A stretch of 64,000 nt of DNA from Tetracentron sinense (GCA_015143295.1 CM026561.1:36956875-37020874), one strand, 5' to 3'. Shown: positions 22,545 to 34,718, counted from the stretch's first letter. Numbers and translations: made by a program. The notes: generated by a model not told the origin, from the sequence alone.

Positions 22545-25500
22545 CAGGTGCTGAAGTTTCCCACTCAAGAGGGACTTAGGGAAATCCGGGGAGATCAGTT
22601 GGCATCTCAAAAGTGCGATTACACTCCACCCATTGTACTTAAATAGCAATTACAGATCGAGTCCGTTGTCGAGAAAAGTCCGAACGAAGTAATGTGCAGC
22701 CCGTTCATTGAGCCTACGAAGGCTATTAATTTGGGAACGAATGAAGAGTCAAAGACGTTGCAGATCGAAACAAGCTTGACAGCGGAGGAGGAAATCGAAC
22801 TGCTGGACTTTTTGAGGGCGAACCTTGATGTCTTTGCTTGGTCTCATAAAGACATGACAGGGATAAATCCTGACATCATCTGCCATCATCTCAATGTTGA
22901 CCCTGTCGCCCCGCCAGTTAAGCAAAAGCCTCGAAGACTTGCTCCAGCCTATCATTATGCTGTCAATGAAGAGATCGATAAGCTTGTTTTGCATGGATTC
23001 ATTCGAGAAGTGCAGTATCCTGATTGGATCGCGAATGTGGTAGCTGTGCCGAAGAAAAATCGAAAGGTTAGGGTTTGTATTGACTTTACCAGTGTCAATA
23101 AAGCCTGCCCCAAAGATTTCTTCCCAATGTCTAGAATTGACAGACTTATCAAAGCCACCGCTGGACATAAAATGCTATCGTTCATGGATGGTTATTCGGG
23201 CTATAATCAAATTCTTCTAGCAGAAGAGGATCAAGAGAAAATTGCCTTAATCACTGAACGTGGTTTATTCTGTTACCACGTTATACCTTTCGGTTTGAAG
23301 AATACAGGAGCTACATATCAGCGTCTTATGAATCTCATGTTTAACCCAGTGCTCGGCAAGACGGTGGAAGTCTATATTGACGATATTGTGGTGAAGAGCC
23401 GAGTGAGAACTTCTCTTGTTGTAGACTTGGCCGAACCTTTCTCTATTCTCCGAACTTTTAATCTGAAGTTGAATTCAGAGAAGTGTGTATTTGGCGTTAC
23501 TTCAGACAAATTCTTAGGTTATCTCGTCAGTTAGCGCGGCATTGAAGCAAATCCGGCTCAAATTCGTGCCCTGATAGATATGCCAGAGCCAAAGTCGAAG
23601 AAAGAGATCCAAAAGTTAACAGGACGTATCGTTGCTCTCAACCGCTTTATCTCCAAATCATCCGATTGTTGTAAACCCCTCTTCGAATTACTACGAAAAG
23701 ATTCTATCTTCAAATGGACGGAGGAGTGTTCTCAAGCCTTTACAACTTTGAAAGAGTATTTGGGTTCTGCACCCATTCTTTCTATGCCTGAACCTGGCGA
23801 GATTATATCTCTATCTCTTTGTTTCGGAATAGGCTATTGGTTCCGTCTTGCTCAGGAGCTATGATGGTATTGAGAAGCCTATATATATTATCAGCAAGAC
23901 ATTTCTGAAGGCGGAGTCAAATTATAGCAAGCTGGAGAAGGTATGTCTTGCGCTTGTCTTTTCAGCTGAGAAGCTTCGTCCTTATTTTCATGCTCATACT
24001 ATGGTGGTTATTACAACGTACCCTTTAAAAATCGTGTTGGGCCAACCTGAGTTGGCGGGAAGCATGTCCAAATGGGCTGTGACACTCAGCAAATTTGACA
24101 TTCAATATCGAGCGAGGATCTCAGAAAAGGGGCAAGCCAGGGCAAGTTTTCTCTCAGATTTCCCCTGTTGATGAAAAGGGCGCAGAAATAGATCTTGATC
24201 TCCACGAACTCCCGGACGAGGTAAACAGTGGGACCGTTAAGCAGAACGGAGCAAGTGTGCAAGATGAGTCGGTAGTATGGAATGATTGGGTTTTATATGT
24301 TGACGGGTCATCTAATTCGAGTGGTTCAGGACTCGGTGTTGTACTCATCAATCTGGAAAATATAAAAGTTCAAAAGATGGTGCGTCTAGGTTTCACTGCC
24401 TCCAACAACGAGGCAGAGTATGAAGCATTGTTACTGGGGCTACAAAGTGTCCATGACTTGCAGATCACTAAATTAAGAGTGTTTTGTGATTCTTAACTCG
24501 TGGTGAATCAGATGAAAGACATTTACGAGTGTAAAGATGATCGGATGAGGCGGTATGTGGTGCTTATTCATGAGCAATGTAAAGTCTTCGTTGCCATTGA
24601 GATCAAGCACATTCGGAGAGATGACAACAGGCATGCTGATGCTTTGGCCTACCTTGCTTCTATGTTGCAAACTGATAAACCTAAGGCAATCCTCATGGAA
24701 TATCAAGCATATCCTTCTATCGAGTTGCAACCACAGCGAGAGGTGATTTTTATTAATCCTGTTCCAAGTAGGATGACGGGGTTGGTAACATACTTAAAGG
24801 ACGGAGTTCTCCCTATTGATACACATGAATCAAGGCGAATTCAGTATAAGGCACCTCGTTATACCTTACTGCATAGTGAGTTGTACAAAAAATCCTTCTT
24901 AGGTCCCCTACTGAAATGTGTTCATCCTGTAGACGTGGAGAGAATTATTGTCGAGCTTCATGAAGGCGTATGTGGGATTCATTCTGGAGGAAGGACAATG
25001 TCTTATCGAGCTCTGGGGCAAGAATATTTTTGGCCATATATACAAGTTGATCTGAAGAAATATGTAAAGAAGTGTAGTCAATGTCAGCATTATGCTCGTT
25101 TAATTCATGCTCCAGCTTAGGAGCTAAACACCGTATCTCAGTCTTGGCCATTTGCTCGTTGGGGACTTGATATTGTAGGACCATTTCCTAAAGCTCCAAG
25201 TAATTTAATCTTCTTATTAGTGGCGACTGATTATTTTTCTCGTTGGATAGAAGCTGCTCCCCTTGCCCGCATCAAAGAGCAGGAGGTGAAAAAGTTTATT
25301 TGGGAATACATCATTTGTAGATTTGATATTCCTCAGTCTATTATTACTGACAACGGGAAGCAATTCACTGGGAGAATCATTGCCGACTTCTGTGAAGAAC
25401 TTAAGATCAAACATATCTTTTCATCACCTTACTATCCTCAGGGGAATGGGTTAGCCGAAGCAGCCAATAAAAATATCCTAAATGCTCTGAAGCGACGACT

Positions 25501-25996
25501 GGAAGATTCGAAAAGGAAATGGACCAGTGAGTTGCACAACGTGTTGTGGGGGTATAGGACAACACCAAGAAGCCCAACAAACGAGACATCGTTCTCTTTA
25601 GTTTATGGAATGGAAGTTGTGAAACCTACTGAGATTAGTCTACCGACAATACGTACACGCAATTGTAAGAAAGTTAAAGAGAAGGACAAGAATGTAAAAC
25701 CCATGGCTATTCATCTGGATTTATTGGAGGAGAAGAGAGACGCGAGAAGATGCTAGCATTCAAATGGGAAGATACCAACAACTAAGGAAAGCTTACAACA
25801 AAAAAGTACAACGGTTCTGCGAAAAGTATTCCAAAATACTAAAGAGTTAAACAGTGGAAAGCTAGGACCTAATTGGGAAGATCCTTATATTGTAGATTGA
25901 CCTGGTAGTCCGGGAGTATGTTACCTGAAAGATTTACAAGGTAATGTGATTCAGAAATCTTGGAACATTATGAATTTAAAGCAATTTTTTCAATAA
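22545..25996 (+). pseudogene. Tat-lineage pol: RT, dual RNase H, integrase
   Basis: The region begins with the protease-RT linker LKFPTQEGLREIRGDQ. RT follows (22692-23534) with VCIDFTSVNKACPKD and the catalytic YIDD at 23373-23384. A stop at 23532 interrupts the frame. Next are a gypsy-type RNase H (about 23580-24170), a second RNase H of archaeal type (VDGSSNSSGSGLGVVL, NNEAEYEALLLGL, about 24288-24660), and integrase with an H-H-C-C finger ending CSQC and the D-D-E residues in VATDYFSRW, ITDNGKQF and NGLAEAANK (24800-25756). A GKLGPNWEDPY segment leads to TAA at 25994-25996. Stops or frame breaks occur near 23532, 23860, 24160, 24494, 25118 and 25740. The catalytic integrase residues are all still present. 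Confidence 0.92.
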
Positions 25997-26603
25997 AATT
26001 ATGAGTTATGTTGGAGCTAATTACGCAATTGTGTTATTAATTTATTCGCGTGGGGTAATGTATCTTGAATATATTGCAAATAAATGATATGACATATGAT
26101 AAGACGAGGTACTTGTTGTGAGACATATGTGGCTTAGACAAATGAATTGTCATCGGGGCAAACCTGGTGGCTTCTACTAATGAAAAGTCATCCTGAGCGA
26201 GTGTCTCACTACGAGTTATTATCGGTCCATCTTGTGAAAAGTCATTTGTTAAGTTATGTTCACGATATATTGCTTAATTAAGAGATTCTTCAAAAGTGCT
26301 TATGTGCCTTGTCATCGAGTGAAAACGCCATACATATGCGAGATCTGTCTTGATAAATTTACGTCTCAAAAAAAAAAAAAATTACGCGTTATCAAAACTA
26401 AAAGAGTTAATTAATTATTTGATGTATTATTTGCGAGATCTTCATCGTGCTGAAAACGAACGAATATATACAAGTGCAAACATGAGTAAAGATTAAGATT
26501 AATGTTCATGAAACCCAGTACGGGTTGAAGTACAAAGAAGTTAAAAGGAGATAAGGAGACAAACAGATCAAAATAGCAGAATCAAACGATAAAGTATCAT
26601 AAA
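25997..26603. other. Spacer between pol and antisense ORF
   Basis: AT-rich DNA with a 13-base A run near 26369-26381. No coding signal was found. It probably holds the 3' untranslated ends of both pol and the antisense gene. Confidence 0.5.
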
Positions 26604-28983
26604 TCAGGCGATAGGATTCTCAGAAGCAAGAACGTCGTCAACAATGAGAACGACGTCTAAATCAGCAGCAGGGGTATCGGGCATAGCTGCGTCAGGAACC
26701 GGAGCAGGAGGGACGTCAGAAGTGGGAGCAGCAGGGAGCTCGGGAGTCACCTCAGCTGGAGCAACAGGGAGCTCAAGGGCCATCTCAGTAACAACGGGAC
26801 CTTCGAATGAGAGGGGCTGTTCGGCCCTTTCTACTTCTTGTCCTTCCTCGGGTTGGGTAGCTTAAGAGCTTTGCAACTCCGATTGCTCGACTTCATCCTT
26901 CAGTCTTCCTTGAGCTCGAAGCTGATTCATGACCTTGATCTCTGTCTCTATCCGGTCTTCATCAAGAAGTTTATCCATCTCCTCCTGATAGCGTTTACAG
27001 AGATTGTCGGTCAGAGTCTTGGCCGCGAGGTTAGCTTCCTTAAGCTTCTATGCCATTGCTTCCTTGGCAGCTTCTGACTCCTCGAGCTGCCTCTTTAGAG
27101 CTCGGACAACAGCATCTAGCTCGCCGATCCCGTGGGCTGCAGCCTCGGTCTCTTCCTTTGCTTTAGTCTCACCTTCCTGTGCTCGTCTCATGTCTTCTCC
27201 AGCTGCAGTGAGCTTGCTTCAGTCTGTTCTTTCTCCACCTGGGCTTATGATAGCTCCAATTGGAGAGATTTCTTCTGCTCCTCCAGAGCGGTAGTCTTGC
27301 TCTTCCAGTGAGCAACGGAGTCTCTCAGGCTGTTGTGACGCCTGTTATTGCGTTCATACGTCTCAATATAGAGAATGCTCAACTGCCGTAACCAAAGAGC
27401 AAGGATTAGTGCTAAGGAAAGAGGATAACGGGACGACGACTAGTGCAGTACGAGAACAGCAAGAAAGCCTTACCGTAGCGAGAGCCCGGCTCATCGTGTG
27501 GAAAATTTCTTTCCCGTGCATTTACTGTGCTGAGTTGACTTCAGCAGGGAGCTGCTGGGCGTAGTTAGTAGCCATGGCCACGTTGTGGTCAGTAATGGCC
27601 GAGTCCATGATATTCAGCCTGCCGAAGTTGGAGAAGTCGGGAACCCAAGGAATGGTCTCTCCCGAGGTGCCCTCTTCCCGTTGTGTAGGGGCAGGAACCA
27701 TGGCTGTAGCAGCTGTAGTAACTACGATGTTAGCAGCAGCAGTGGTGGCATCGAGGTCCGCAACATCTGGCTCCCTAATTTGGAGAGTTGAAGCCGGAAT
27801 TGTAATAGATTTGCCTTTCTCAAGGCGTCTTTCTTCCTTACTCTTCTACTTAGCCTGAAGGTTGGCCGGTGCATCTACACTCTATCTTTGCCGACAGAGC
27901 GGCGATAGCGGCCTCCGTTGCAGTTTTTTGTTTCTTTGGTGGAGGATGGAGTGGAGCAACTGTCTGTTGCGAAGGTCGTGGTTTCCTGACCAGTGAAGGA
28001 ATTCTGCCGGCCATTTCTTCTTGTTCTTCTTCGTCGGGTTGAGAGGACGGGCTTGCTTGTCCTTGATCGTCGGAAGGAGCCAAAGTCCTGTTTACTCGCT
28101 AACTCCCACAATTCTTTCTTAGGTCGAGGTTTCCACCGGATGTATTCTCGTCCTTTAGCTCTCTTAATATTTGTCAGAATGCGTTCTTCTGCGTTGAGCT
28201 TCGTGAAGTAGAAATCTTTTGCTGTGGCAAAACAATAGTCATCACAACAGGCAAAAGCAATAAGACGGTGACAACAAAAAAACGATGTGAAAGGTAATGG
28301 ACACCGGACAACGGAAGACGGTTACCTGGTTCCGCCTGGAAGACATTGGGGACAGAAGGGTTTGATCTCTAAGCCCCAGAGATGATGAAAGGAGTTGCCT
28401 TCCAATTCCTCTCTGTATCTCGTAAGCCCAAGACTAATTCGGGAATCTTAGGTTTTTGGTTCCAGGAGTAATAATGATACAGATCTCCCTCACAACCCCG
28501 ACATTTGACGACGCGACGAAAATGGAAATGATGTCTGGTTTAGATGATAAATCCATCCATAATATACTTGATTATCATAAACATATATTTGTAGAAAGTG
28601 GGATGCATCTGTCTCGGGGCAAGTCGAAGAACGGATAGTAGAGACTCAATGATAGGGTGCAGAGGAAACCGAAGACCAGCCTCGAGTTGGGCGAGGTAGA
28701 CCTCGGTGCAACGAGAGCGTTTGTCGATTAGGGTACCTTCTTTCCTGAAGTGCAGATTGACTTGAGGAGGGAAATCGAAGCGAGTTCTATAAAGATCTAA
28801 ACATTTTTGTTGGTTTTGGAGAAGAAAAGGAGTCTCACCAATGTAGGCACCATATGGAGCACTACCGGAGCAGCTAGCTTCCTCATCACTAGGTGCCCTC
28901 ACTTCCTCCTCTACCCTAGCGACTTTTAAAGGTATCTCGGCAGACATTGTTACAGAGATGAAAATGAAAAGACGCAGACTCAT
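26604..28983 (-). pseudogene. Antisense ORF of the Tat element (coiled-coil protein), broken
   Basis: Read from ATG at 28983 (or the internal MSAEIPLK at 28947). The first part (28540-28983) has FDFPPQVNLHFRKEG and EAGLRFPLHPIIESLL, which resembles the conserved domain of extra antisense ORFs in Retand-like Tat elements and of 'putative plant transposon protein' families. A WNQKPKIPELVLGLRDTERN segment follows (about 28385-28460), then an Arg/Pro/Lys-rich section (27850-28111). The end is a long Glu/Ala/Lys coiled coil (about 26860-27340) and an acidic Pro/Ala tail ending DVVLIVDDVLASENPIA before TGA at 26604-26606. Frames shift in places, and introns may explain some breaks. Its function in the family is unknown. 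Confidence 0.75.
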
Positions 28984-29604
28984 GGACTAGAGACCGAACC
29001 AGCAAAACCAGAGAAGTATAAAAAAATGCAAAGAAAAGAGTAGCAAGGGCTTACCACAAGCGAGAAAGCGAAGAAGCTCAAAGACTTGAATGCAAACTAG
29101 TTGAAGCAAATATTTGACAGAGTAACAGTGTATCGATGGCTAGGTGAAGAAGAAAGTATTGATCCAGCGTACTTATAGACGAGTCAGGAGTAGCATGACG
29201 AAAACGACCTCCATCAAAGCCGTACACGTACACCAGAGCAAGGTCAGGATGGTTATTTCCTTTTATTTTAAAATAACTGTATCAGGACTAGTTTTGCGCA
29301 GGAAGACAATGATAAGCTTCACCCCGAGTGAACACCTCAGCGATTAGAAGGGTGTATTTGTCTTTTTGTAGTCAGTATAACTGTCGAAGGAAATAAAGAA
29401 TCTCGGGAACCGAGAAAAGTGATGATGACAGCCTGCCATGCATTAATGAAGCATGACAGTTTCGCACCCGGGAGACAGTTGTCACGGCGTTCCATATTCG
29501 ATCTTATCACCGACGCAACGTTTCAGTCACCGTATCAGGGCAGGTATTCTTTGTGCTGTTGATGATACATCGCACTACGTTCGATGCGTCATCAAGGGGC
29601 AATT
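28984..29604. other. Spacer between antisense ORF and 3' LTR
   Basis: No gene seen. It would contain the promoter region of the antisense ORF and the plus-strand priming tract; only a weak purine stretch (CAAGGGGCAA, 29593-29602) lies before the LTR. Confidence 0.5.
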
Positions 29605-30366
29605 TGTAAGGGATAAAATTCGTAAGTAGTTTAGCGTTGGAGAACGAGCTTGTTTTCGTTGTTATGTGTACGGATAAGTACCACGTGTCTCTCGGATGAA
29701 TGAATTCCGTTGTCAGATTTACAACGTCTTCGTTGTAAGTACCACAAACGATCTTGCTGTACATCGTATAGCGTTATCGTTGTGCCATTGACAACGTTCT
29801 CGTTGTCTTTTACACAACATATTTGTTGTTTGATGAGTACGTTCGATTGACCCTGGTACATACACAATGATCTCGAGCTTGCGTCAATAACGAGACCGAC
29901 TATCCGGAGGAAGTGATCAGGAGGTGATTCCTTGACTGTGATAGTAAACGGAAAGCACTGGCTTGACATTTAATGCTGGTCATTTATGAGCGTAATCATA
30001 TCAAATCAAATTAAAACAAATAGTAGGCGCTCACGTGTGACACGTAAGGTTCGAGATCTGTCTGACATATTTGGTAATGAGTGTAAAGCAAATGGTATGG
30101 TCATCCATAATCATCTATGGACATCTCCAATTTGACCTATAAATACCCCTCAGAGACTTAGTGCCAGGGGATCCCTCCCCGAAATTTCATATTTGCTGAT
30201 AATAGTGTTTCGATTTCATTACTGTTCATCTTCTTCTTCTTCGTGTACTTACTTTATCATCGGAGTGCAGGGCAGGGTCCAAACTCTCTACCTCCAACCT
30301 TCTGCCAGCAATCTAGAGCTTGAAGCAGAAGCGGACATCTGGCATTGTGAGAAAAATTCCCGCACA
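29605..30366 (+). repeat. 3' LTR of the Tat element
   Basis: 762 bp, the same length as the 5' copy, starting TGTAAGGGATA and ending CCCGCACA. Differences from the 5' copy are scattered single-base changes. Some ACAACG hexamers are lost (for example ACAATG near 29865) and one is gained near 29789. Confidence 0.93.
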
Positions 30367-30371
30367 ATACC

Positions 30372-30789
30372 TTTGGCAGCTAATCCTCTTGGTAGTATGG
30401 TAGTAGCATCTAAATGTGCAAAGATTGTGGCAAGAGCATGCGATATATCGTTAATTACTTGCTCCTTATTCATAGTCATAGTATGTATATTGCAAAGAAG
30501 ACTATTTGACTTCCCCTTTCCCTTCTAAAGTTCTAGGTAATCTACTGACCAAACATTGTAGGATGGTTTCCAAATGCTTTCTTTAGAGCTTGTCCACCTC
30601 GAGTAATGATTAATCTGTTTGATGACCCATTCAATGTTGCTTTTCCAGCTTATTATCCTTGATATCCTGGCATCTGGTTGCTTTGGGAGTCTTGGCCGAT
30701 TGTTATAGAAGATTTCCGTCCATTTCCCTTCTTTGGTGCATTCGAGTAGAGAAACAGAAATGTTTTTATAGCAAGAGATCCATCATTTT
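30372..30789. other. No gene recognised
   Basis: Older host or LINE-derived DNA between the Tat element and the RNase H fragment. I see no motif in the short frames. Confidence 0.4.
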
Positions 30790-31320
30790 GTCACTATTGA
30801 ATTAAATTTTGGATTTGTCATAAGGCTTTGGTTTTAAGGTGTTCAAGGGATTGGAGGGGCAATGGCTGAATCCTACCCCCTCTTCTCAAGCCATCTATTC
30901 AATTTGGCATCCTCTAGATGGAGATGTGATTAGGATTAACTTCGATTGTTGCTCTCTTGGAAACCCGTGTTCTTCGGGCATTGGGGGTGTTCTTCATGAT
31001 TTCAGAGGGATAGTCATTCATGCTAATCTGGGATTAATTGTTGTTGCCTATTCTAATCTAACTCCAACAAGCCTGAGGAGTGAAGCATTATCTCTTCTTC
31101 ATGGGCTAAAATTTGCTAGTTTGCTTAAGTTTTCTAAAATCATGGTCGAGGGTGACCTAGTACAGTTATTTTTTGGCCCTTGGGAAAAGGTGCGTTCGTG
31201 GAGATTGTCACATGTGATCTAAGAAATCCAAACTTACCTTGTTGAATATCTTGTTCTCTCCAGTGCCAAAATCGGCCAATGAGACAGCTGATGACCTTGC
31301 TAAGATTGAAGTCCAGTGAG
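30790..31320 (+). pseudogene. LINE RNase H domain remnant
   Basis: The frame 30839-31222 contains WHPLDGDVIRINFDCCSLGN, SGIGGVLHDFRGIVIHANLG, SEALSLLHGLKFAS and KIMVEGD. This is the RNase H-like (RVT_3) pattern found at the 3' end of some plant L1-type LINEs, with Asp, Glu and Asp retained. Beyond 31222 the frame has stops, although SANETADDLAKIE-like residues follow. The upstream RT is missing. Similar tails occur at 49556-50213. Confidence 0.75.
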
Positions 31321-31664
31321 GGCTTGCTATTGTATTTTTTTTTTGGTACTTTCTTTTTTAAATAGATCTTATTTTTGTTGTTGGTTGAAGGGAAAATTTA
31401 TTATACGTTTGTACTTCTTTAGGTTCATCATATGTGAAGTAATGGGTCGCTTCTGTGGTTACTTTTCAAGTTGGCTTTGCTTTGATCCTTATAGTTCAAG
31501 GTTTGCTTTCTTGGTCTCAGAGATTGTGTAATTTTTTTGTTTAAATTTTTATTTCACTGCGACAATTATGTGTGAACAAGTTGATTTTTTTTACACAAAA
31601 ATAGATCTCTTACTTATATTCATCAATGACGAGAATCATTTGTATTGCTGGTTCTTTGATATTT
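31321..31664. other. LINE 3' UTR-like AT-rich DNA
   Basis: T-rich stretch following the RNase H remnant. No gene. It holds the target site of the next LINE (ATGTGTCAA, 31665-31673). Confidence 0.4.
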
Positions 31665-32471
31665 ATGTGTCAAACTGGTTCTTCGTTTTCTTCTCGGAGG
31701 TCCTCGGGTCATGAGTCTTGGAGCGGCTCGTCTGTTGGCGTGGGAGATAGTTCTTTTGAGGGCGTGTGCTCTGCTCCGCACAACCCTGGTTCGGCCTGTG
31801 GTGCAAGCGAGCTCCTTGCGGAAGGCTTGGTTGCTGTTGGCGAGGTTGTGGGGGGCTCTTTAGAGGAGGAGCTGTCGGGATTAGAGGCTCTGCTCTCGCC
31901 AGCCGAGGGGGAGAGGGATGCTTGTTCGGCTGAGATTATCGGGTTTGTGGAAGGTGGTCTTGCTGGTAGCAATAGGCGGAGCGCGCAGGTTCTTCCCGGG
32001 GAGGGTTCAATTGGAGTGGGTTCTTCTCTTATGGAGGAAGAATCGCGGTCTGATCCGGAATGGGTTGTGGACAGATTAGAGGAGTTTGGCAAAGTTTTGG
32101 GTTTGTCTTATGTTGGTAGAGAGCTAGAAGTGCGCGAGATTTTTAGATCGTTAATATTGGAGTCAGGTAGGCCAGAGATTTGGGTGGCAGAGGAGTGCGG
32201 GGGAGGGAAGAAGAAAACACCTAGGGAGGTCGAAGGTTGGTCAGTGGGATTAATTATGATAAGCATGGTAGGGGAGGGAGTAGGGCTCCAGCTATTGGAG
32301 GGACAGGGTGGGCAGTCGGTTACTGATGTCGCTTCAAATTTTATTCAAGGAATGTTAGAGGATTATGGTCTTTGGAGAAGCGGTGTGCAGTTAAATTTGC
32401 AGTCTCCAAATTTAGACCAGCAGTGGTGTGCCTTCAGGAATCTAAAATCGTGGCGATGTCGGATGTTATAG
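31626..32471 (+). CDS. LINE ORF1-like / linker region
   Basis: Open frame of 281 residues rich in Gly, Ser and Glu (for example RSSGHESWSGSSVGVGDSS). The middle part has DPEWVVDRLEEFGKVLGLS, a helix seen before the ORF2 endonuclease in plant LINEs. The ATG at 31626 lies before the likely 5' end of the LINE, so translation probably starts later or the region is no longer used. No nucleic-acid-binding knuckle was seen. Confidence 0.5.
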   Translation: MTRIICIAGSLIFMCQTGSSFSSRRSSGHESWSGSSVGVGDSSFEGVCSAPHNPGSACGASELLAEGLVAVGEVVGGSLEEELSGLEALLSPAEGERDACSAEIIGFVEGGLAGSNRRSAQVLPGEGSIGVGSSLMEEESRSDPEWVVDRLEEFGKVLGLSYVGRELEVREIFRSLILESGRPEIWVAEECGGGKKKTPREVEGWSVGLIMISMVGEGVGLQLLEGQGGQSVTDVASNFIQGMLEDYGLWRSGVQLNLQSPNLDQQWCAFRNLKSWRCRML

Positions 32472-33180
32472 CTCGTGATTGCTGGGGAGCTGATCTTGGT
32501 TGGCGTGCGGTTCCGACCTTGAGCCATGCGGGGGGGGGATCATCATTCTTTGGGATAAAGGTGTGGTGGAAGTGTTGGAGGATTCTTTATCGTTGCTTTA
32601 TCGTTATGTTCAGTCAGATATTCAGTGGGTGTTCTCGGGGGTGTATGGTCCTGTGTGTCCAAAGGAGTATAAAGATTTTTGGAGGGAATTAGATAACATT
32701 AGTGTTCGGTGGGGTGCACCCTGGTGCATTGGGGGTGATTTCAACTGTGTGCGGTGCCGTGGTGAGAAATCTAATGGGGGGCCTGTTTCCCTTAATATGA
32801 GGCGATTTGGGAAGTTTTTATTCAGGCAGAAGCTCCTTGAATTCCCTCTTAAGGGGGCATATTTTACTTTGTCTAATTTTCAGAATCCCCCTTCACTTAG
32901 TAGGATTGATAGATTTTTTGCGAGCCCGGATTGGGAGGTCAAGTTCTCGGAAGCCGCACTTTTAGCCCTGCTCAGGCCGGTTTCTGATCATATCCCTCTT
33001 CTATTGGAGCTGGAGGGTAGTAGGGGTGGGCCCAAGCCATTTAAATTTGAGAATATGTGGTTGCAGCACCCTGGCTTCATGGTAGTGGTTAAAGAAACAA
33101 AGCCTTGGGGTCCTTGGAGTGCCAGGTTTGGGCTTAAGTTGAAGGCGGTTAAGCTTAAGCTTAAAAGCTGGAATAAATAG
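32372..33180 (+). pseudogene. LINE ORF2 endonuclease (EEP family), truncated
   Basis: Two overlapping frames (32372-32692, then 32500-33180) carry VCLQESKI with the catalytic Glu, GGIIILWDKG, GVYGP, IGGDFNCVR with Asp-Phe-Asn, SRIDRFFAS and SDHIPLLLEL with Asp-His. These are the conserved blocks of the LINE apurinic-type endonuclease that nicks target DNA. A one-base frame change lies near a run of G at 32531-32538. The frame ends at 33180, and the downstream RT is displaced by the insertion at 33242. Confidence 0.85.
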
Positions 33181-33631
33181 GTTTTGGGATTATTCATGAG
33201 AAGAAAAAAGGCATTTTGGAGGCCATTTCAGTGTTGGATGTTGTAGACACCCTGTGTTTGCCTGGGCTCTTCATGCTTTCATACTTCTTCGGTATTTCTT
33301 CTTCTACTTCTTCTTCTCCAAGGCGGACTCCGTAAGATCACCTCTAAACCTCGTTCACCCATTAACAAGCATCCCACCACCACCTAAAGATCACCCGGAC
33401 CTTAATTTCAATGTAGGGGTATTTTAGTCTTTTAATCATCTCAAAAGTGTGACCGGACCTAAGTTAATAGTCCCGGGTTTTCATAACCCCTATGGCACCA
33501 TGTTCAGACCTTAAACTTAATTTTGGCCTAAAGATCAACTTTCCAAGGTAGTGGCAGTATTTTAAATAAGTTAAAACTTGAAATAGGCTGTAATTATATT
33601 ACAGCCATCCCAAAATTGAACTGATTTTCAA

Positions 33632-33800
33632 TTGGCGGTAAAGTATTTACCGCCAATTATAAAATGCCTTATTTTGTGAGTGGCGGTAAAGTATTTACCG
33701 CCAATTATAAAATGCATTATTTTTTGATTGGCGGTAAAGTATTTACCGCCAATTATAAAATGCATTATTTTTTGATTGGCGGTAAATCATTTACCGACAT
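33632..33800. repeat. 48-bp tandem array with TGGCGGTAAA palindromes
   Basis: Three full units and a partial one; each carries TGGCGGTAAA, GTA, TTTACCGCCA, an 11-bp-arm class hairpin, then 'attataaaatgc'. Weaker forms with the same symmetry follow at about 33889, 33945, 34039 and 34087. Confidence 0.9.
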
Positions 33801-34307
33801 TTTTGGACAAAAGATATTTTGGGGAAAACGGTTACACCTTTACATGTCAGAATATTGAAATTACTAAAATGCCCCTAATTTGCGGTAATTACTTTACCGC
33901 CATTTCAATTTTAGGCTTATTTTGAAATGTCTTCACTTACATTACCGCCATGTAGTGGAGTTTTTCAGGATTCGGTTACGAGACCATGTGCAAGACTCAC
34001 TGGGGTCCCCGGGCACCATATTTGGGATTCAATCATAAATGTCGGTAAACATATTGGGGACATTAGAAATTTAGCCTATTTTTGAAGTGGAGGTAAAGTT
34101 ATTACCTCAATTTTGGTATTTCTGTTATTCTAGCACAGCTTCTTCTAGAGAATTCTTGGGCTTTGGACGACTTATACACTTGATAACCTGGAAAATCCCT
34201 GAAGAATGGTCCCCCTTTAATTACCAAAATGCCATTAAATGACTAAAATACCCCTAAGCATGTTTAGTCCCATATTGGAATTGAGGGAGTTTTTTCTCTC
34301 AACCTCT

Positions 34308-34325
34308 CCCTTATAAATACCTCAC
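34308..34325 (+). promoter_or_regulatory. TATA box in the solo-LTR-like element
   Basis: CCCTTATAAATACCTCACCC precedes a pyrimidine-rich start-like region. The position in mid-element is right for the U3/R border of a plus-strand LTR. Confidence 0.5.
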
Positions 34326-34718
34326 CCTTTTACCCCATTTCTACACCAACTTTTACTAGCCAAAATTCTGCCCAAAAAAGACTAAAGAAAGTCATGCACT
34401 TTGCAAGGCATTCTAAGTCTTAAAAATCTTTCATCCCTTCCCTTTTGCCCAAAAATTCAAGTAAACTCCCTAACTCCATAGAGGTTAGAAGTCCTTGGAG
34501 AGAAAAAGTTGAAGAAGAAGGAGATAAGGCATTGGAAAAGAAGAAGGAAAAACTTGAAGAAAATTATCAAGGGGGTCTCCAACCCACATAGGTAGGCCAA
34601 AACTCTCTCATCCTTTTACATTTTGTGCTAATTCTCTTCTTCACCCTCTATTTTTCTTTTTTTTCAAATGATGTAAGCCTTAGATAGATTTTGAGACCTA
34701 TCCCTCTTTCTTCAGGTA

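Larger units (their letters stand above)
21743..30366 (+). mobile_element. Ty3/gypsy LTR retrotransposon, Tat lineage, gag deleted
   Basis: LTRs of 762 bp each (21743-22504 and 29605-30366) are flanked by ATACC at 21738-21742 and 30367-30371. The element is on the plus strand. The leader contains TGGCGCCGTTTGTGGG, a primer-site form common in Tat/Athila elements. Pol has RT, two RNase H domains and integrase, as in Tat/Ogre elements, and an antisense ORF follows pol. Gag and most of the protease are missing. Its left end is only 26 bp from the Tekay-like element, so the two inserted almost side by side in older host DNA. Confidence 0.94.
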
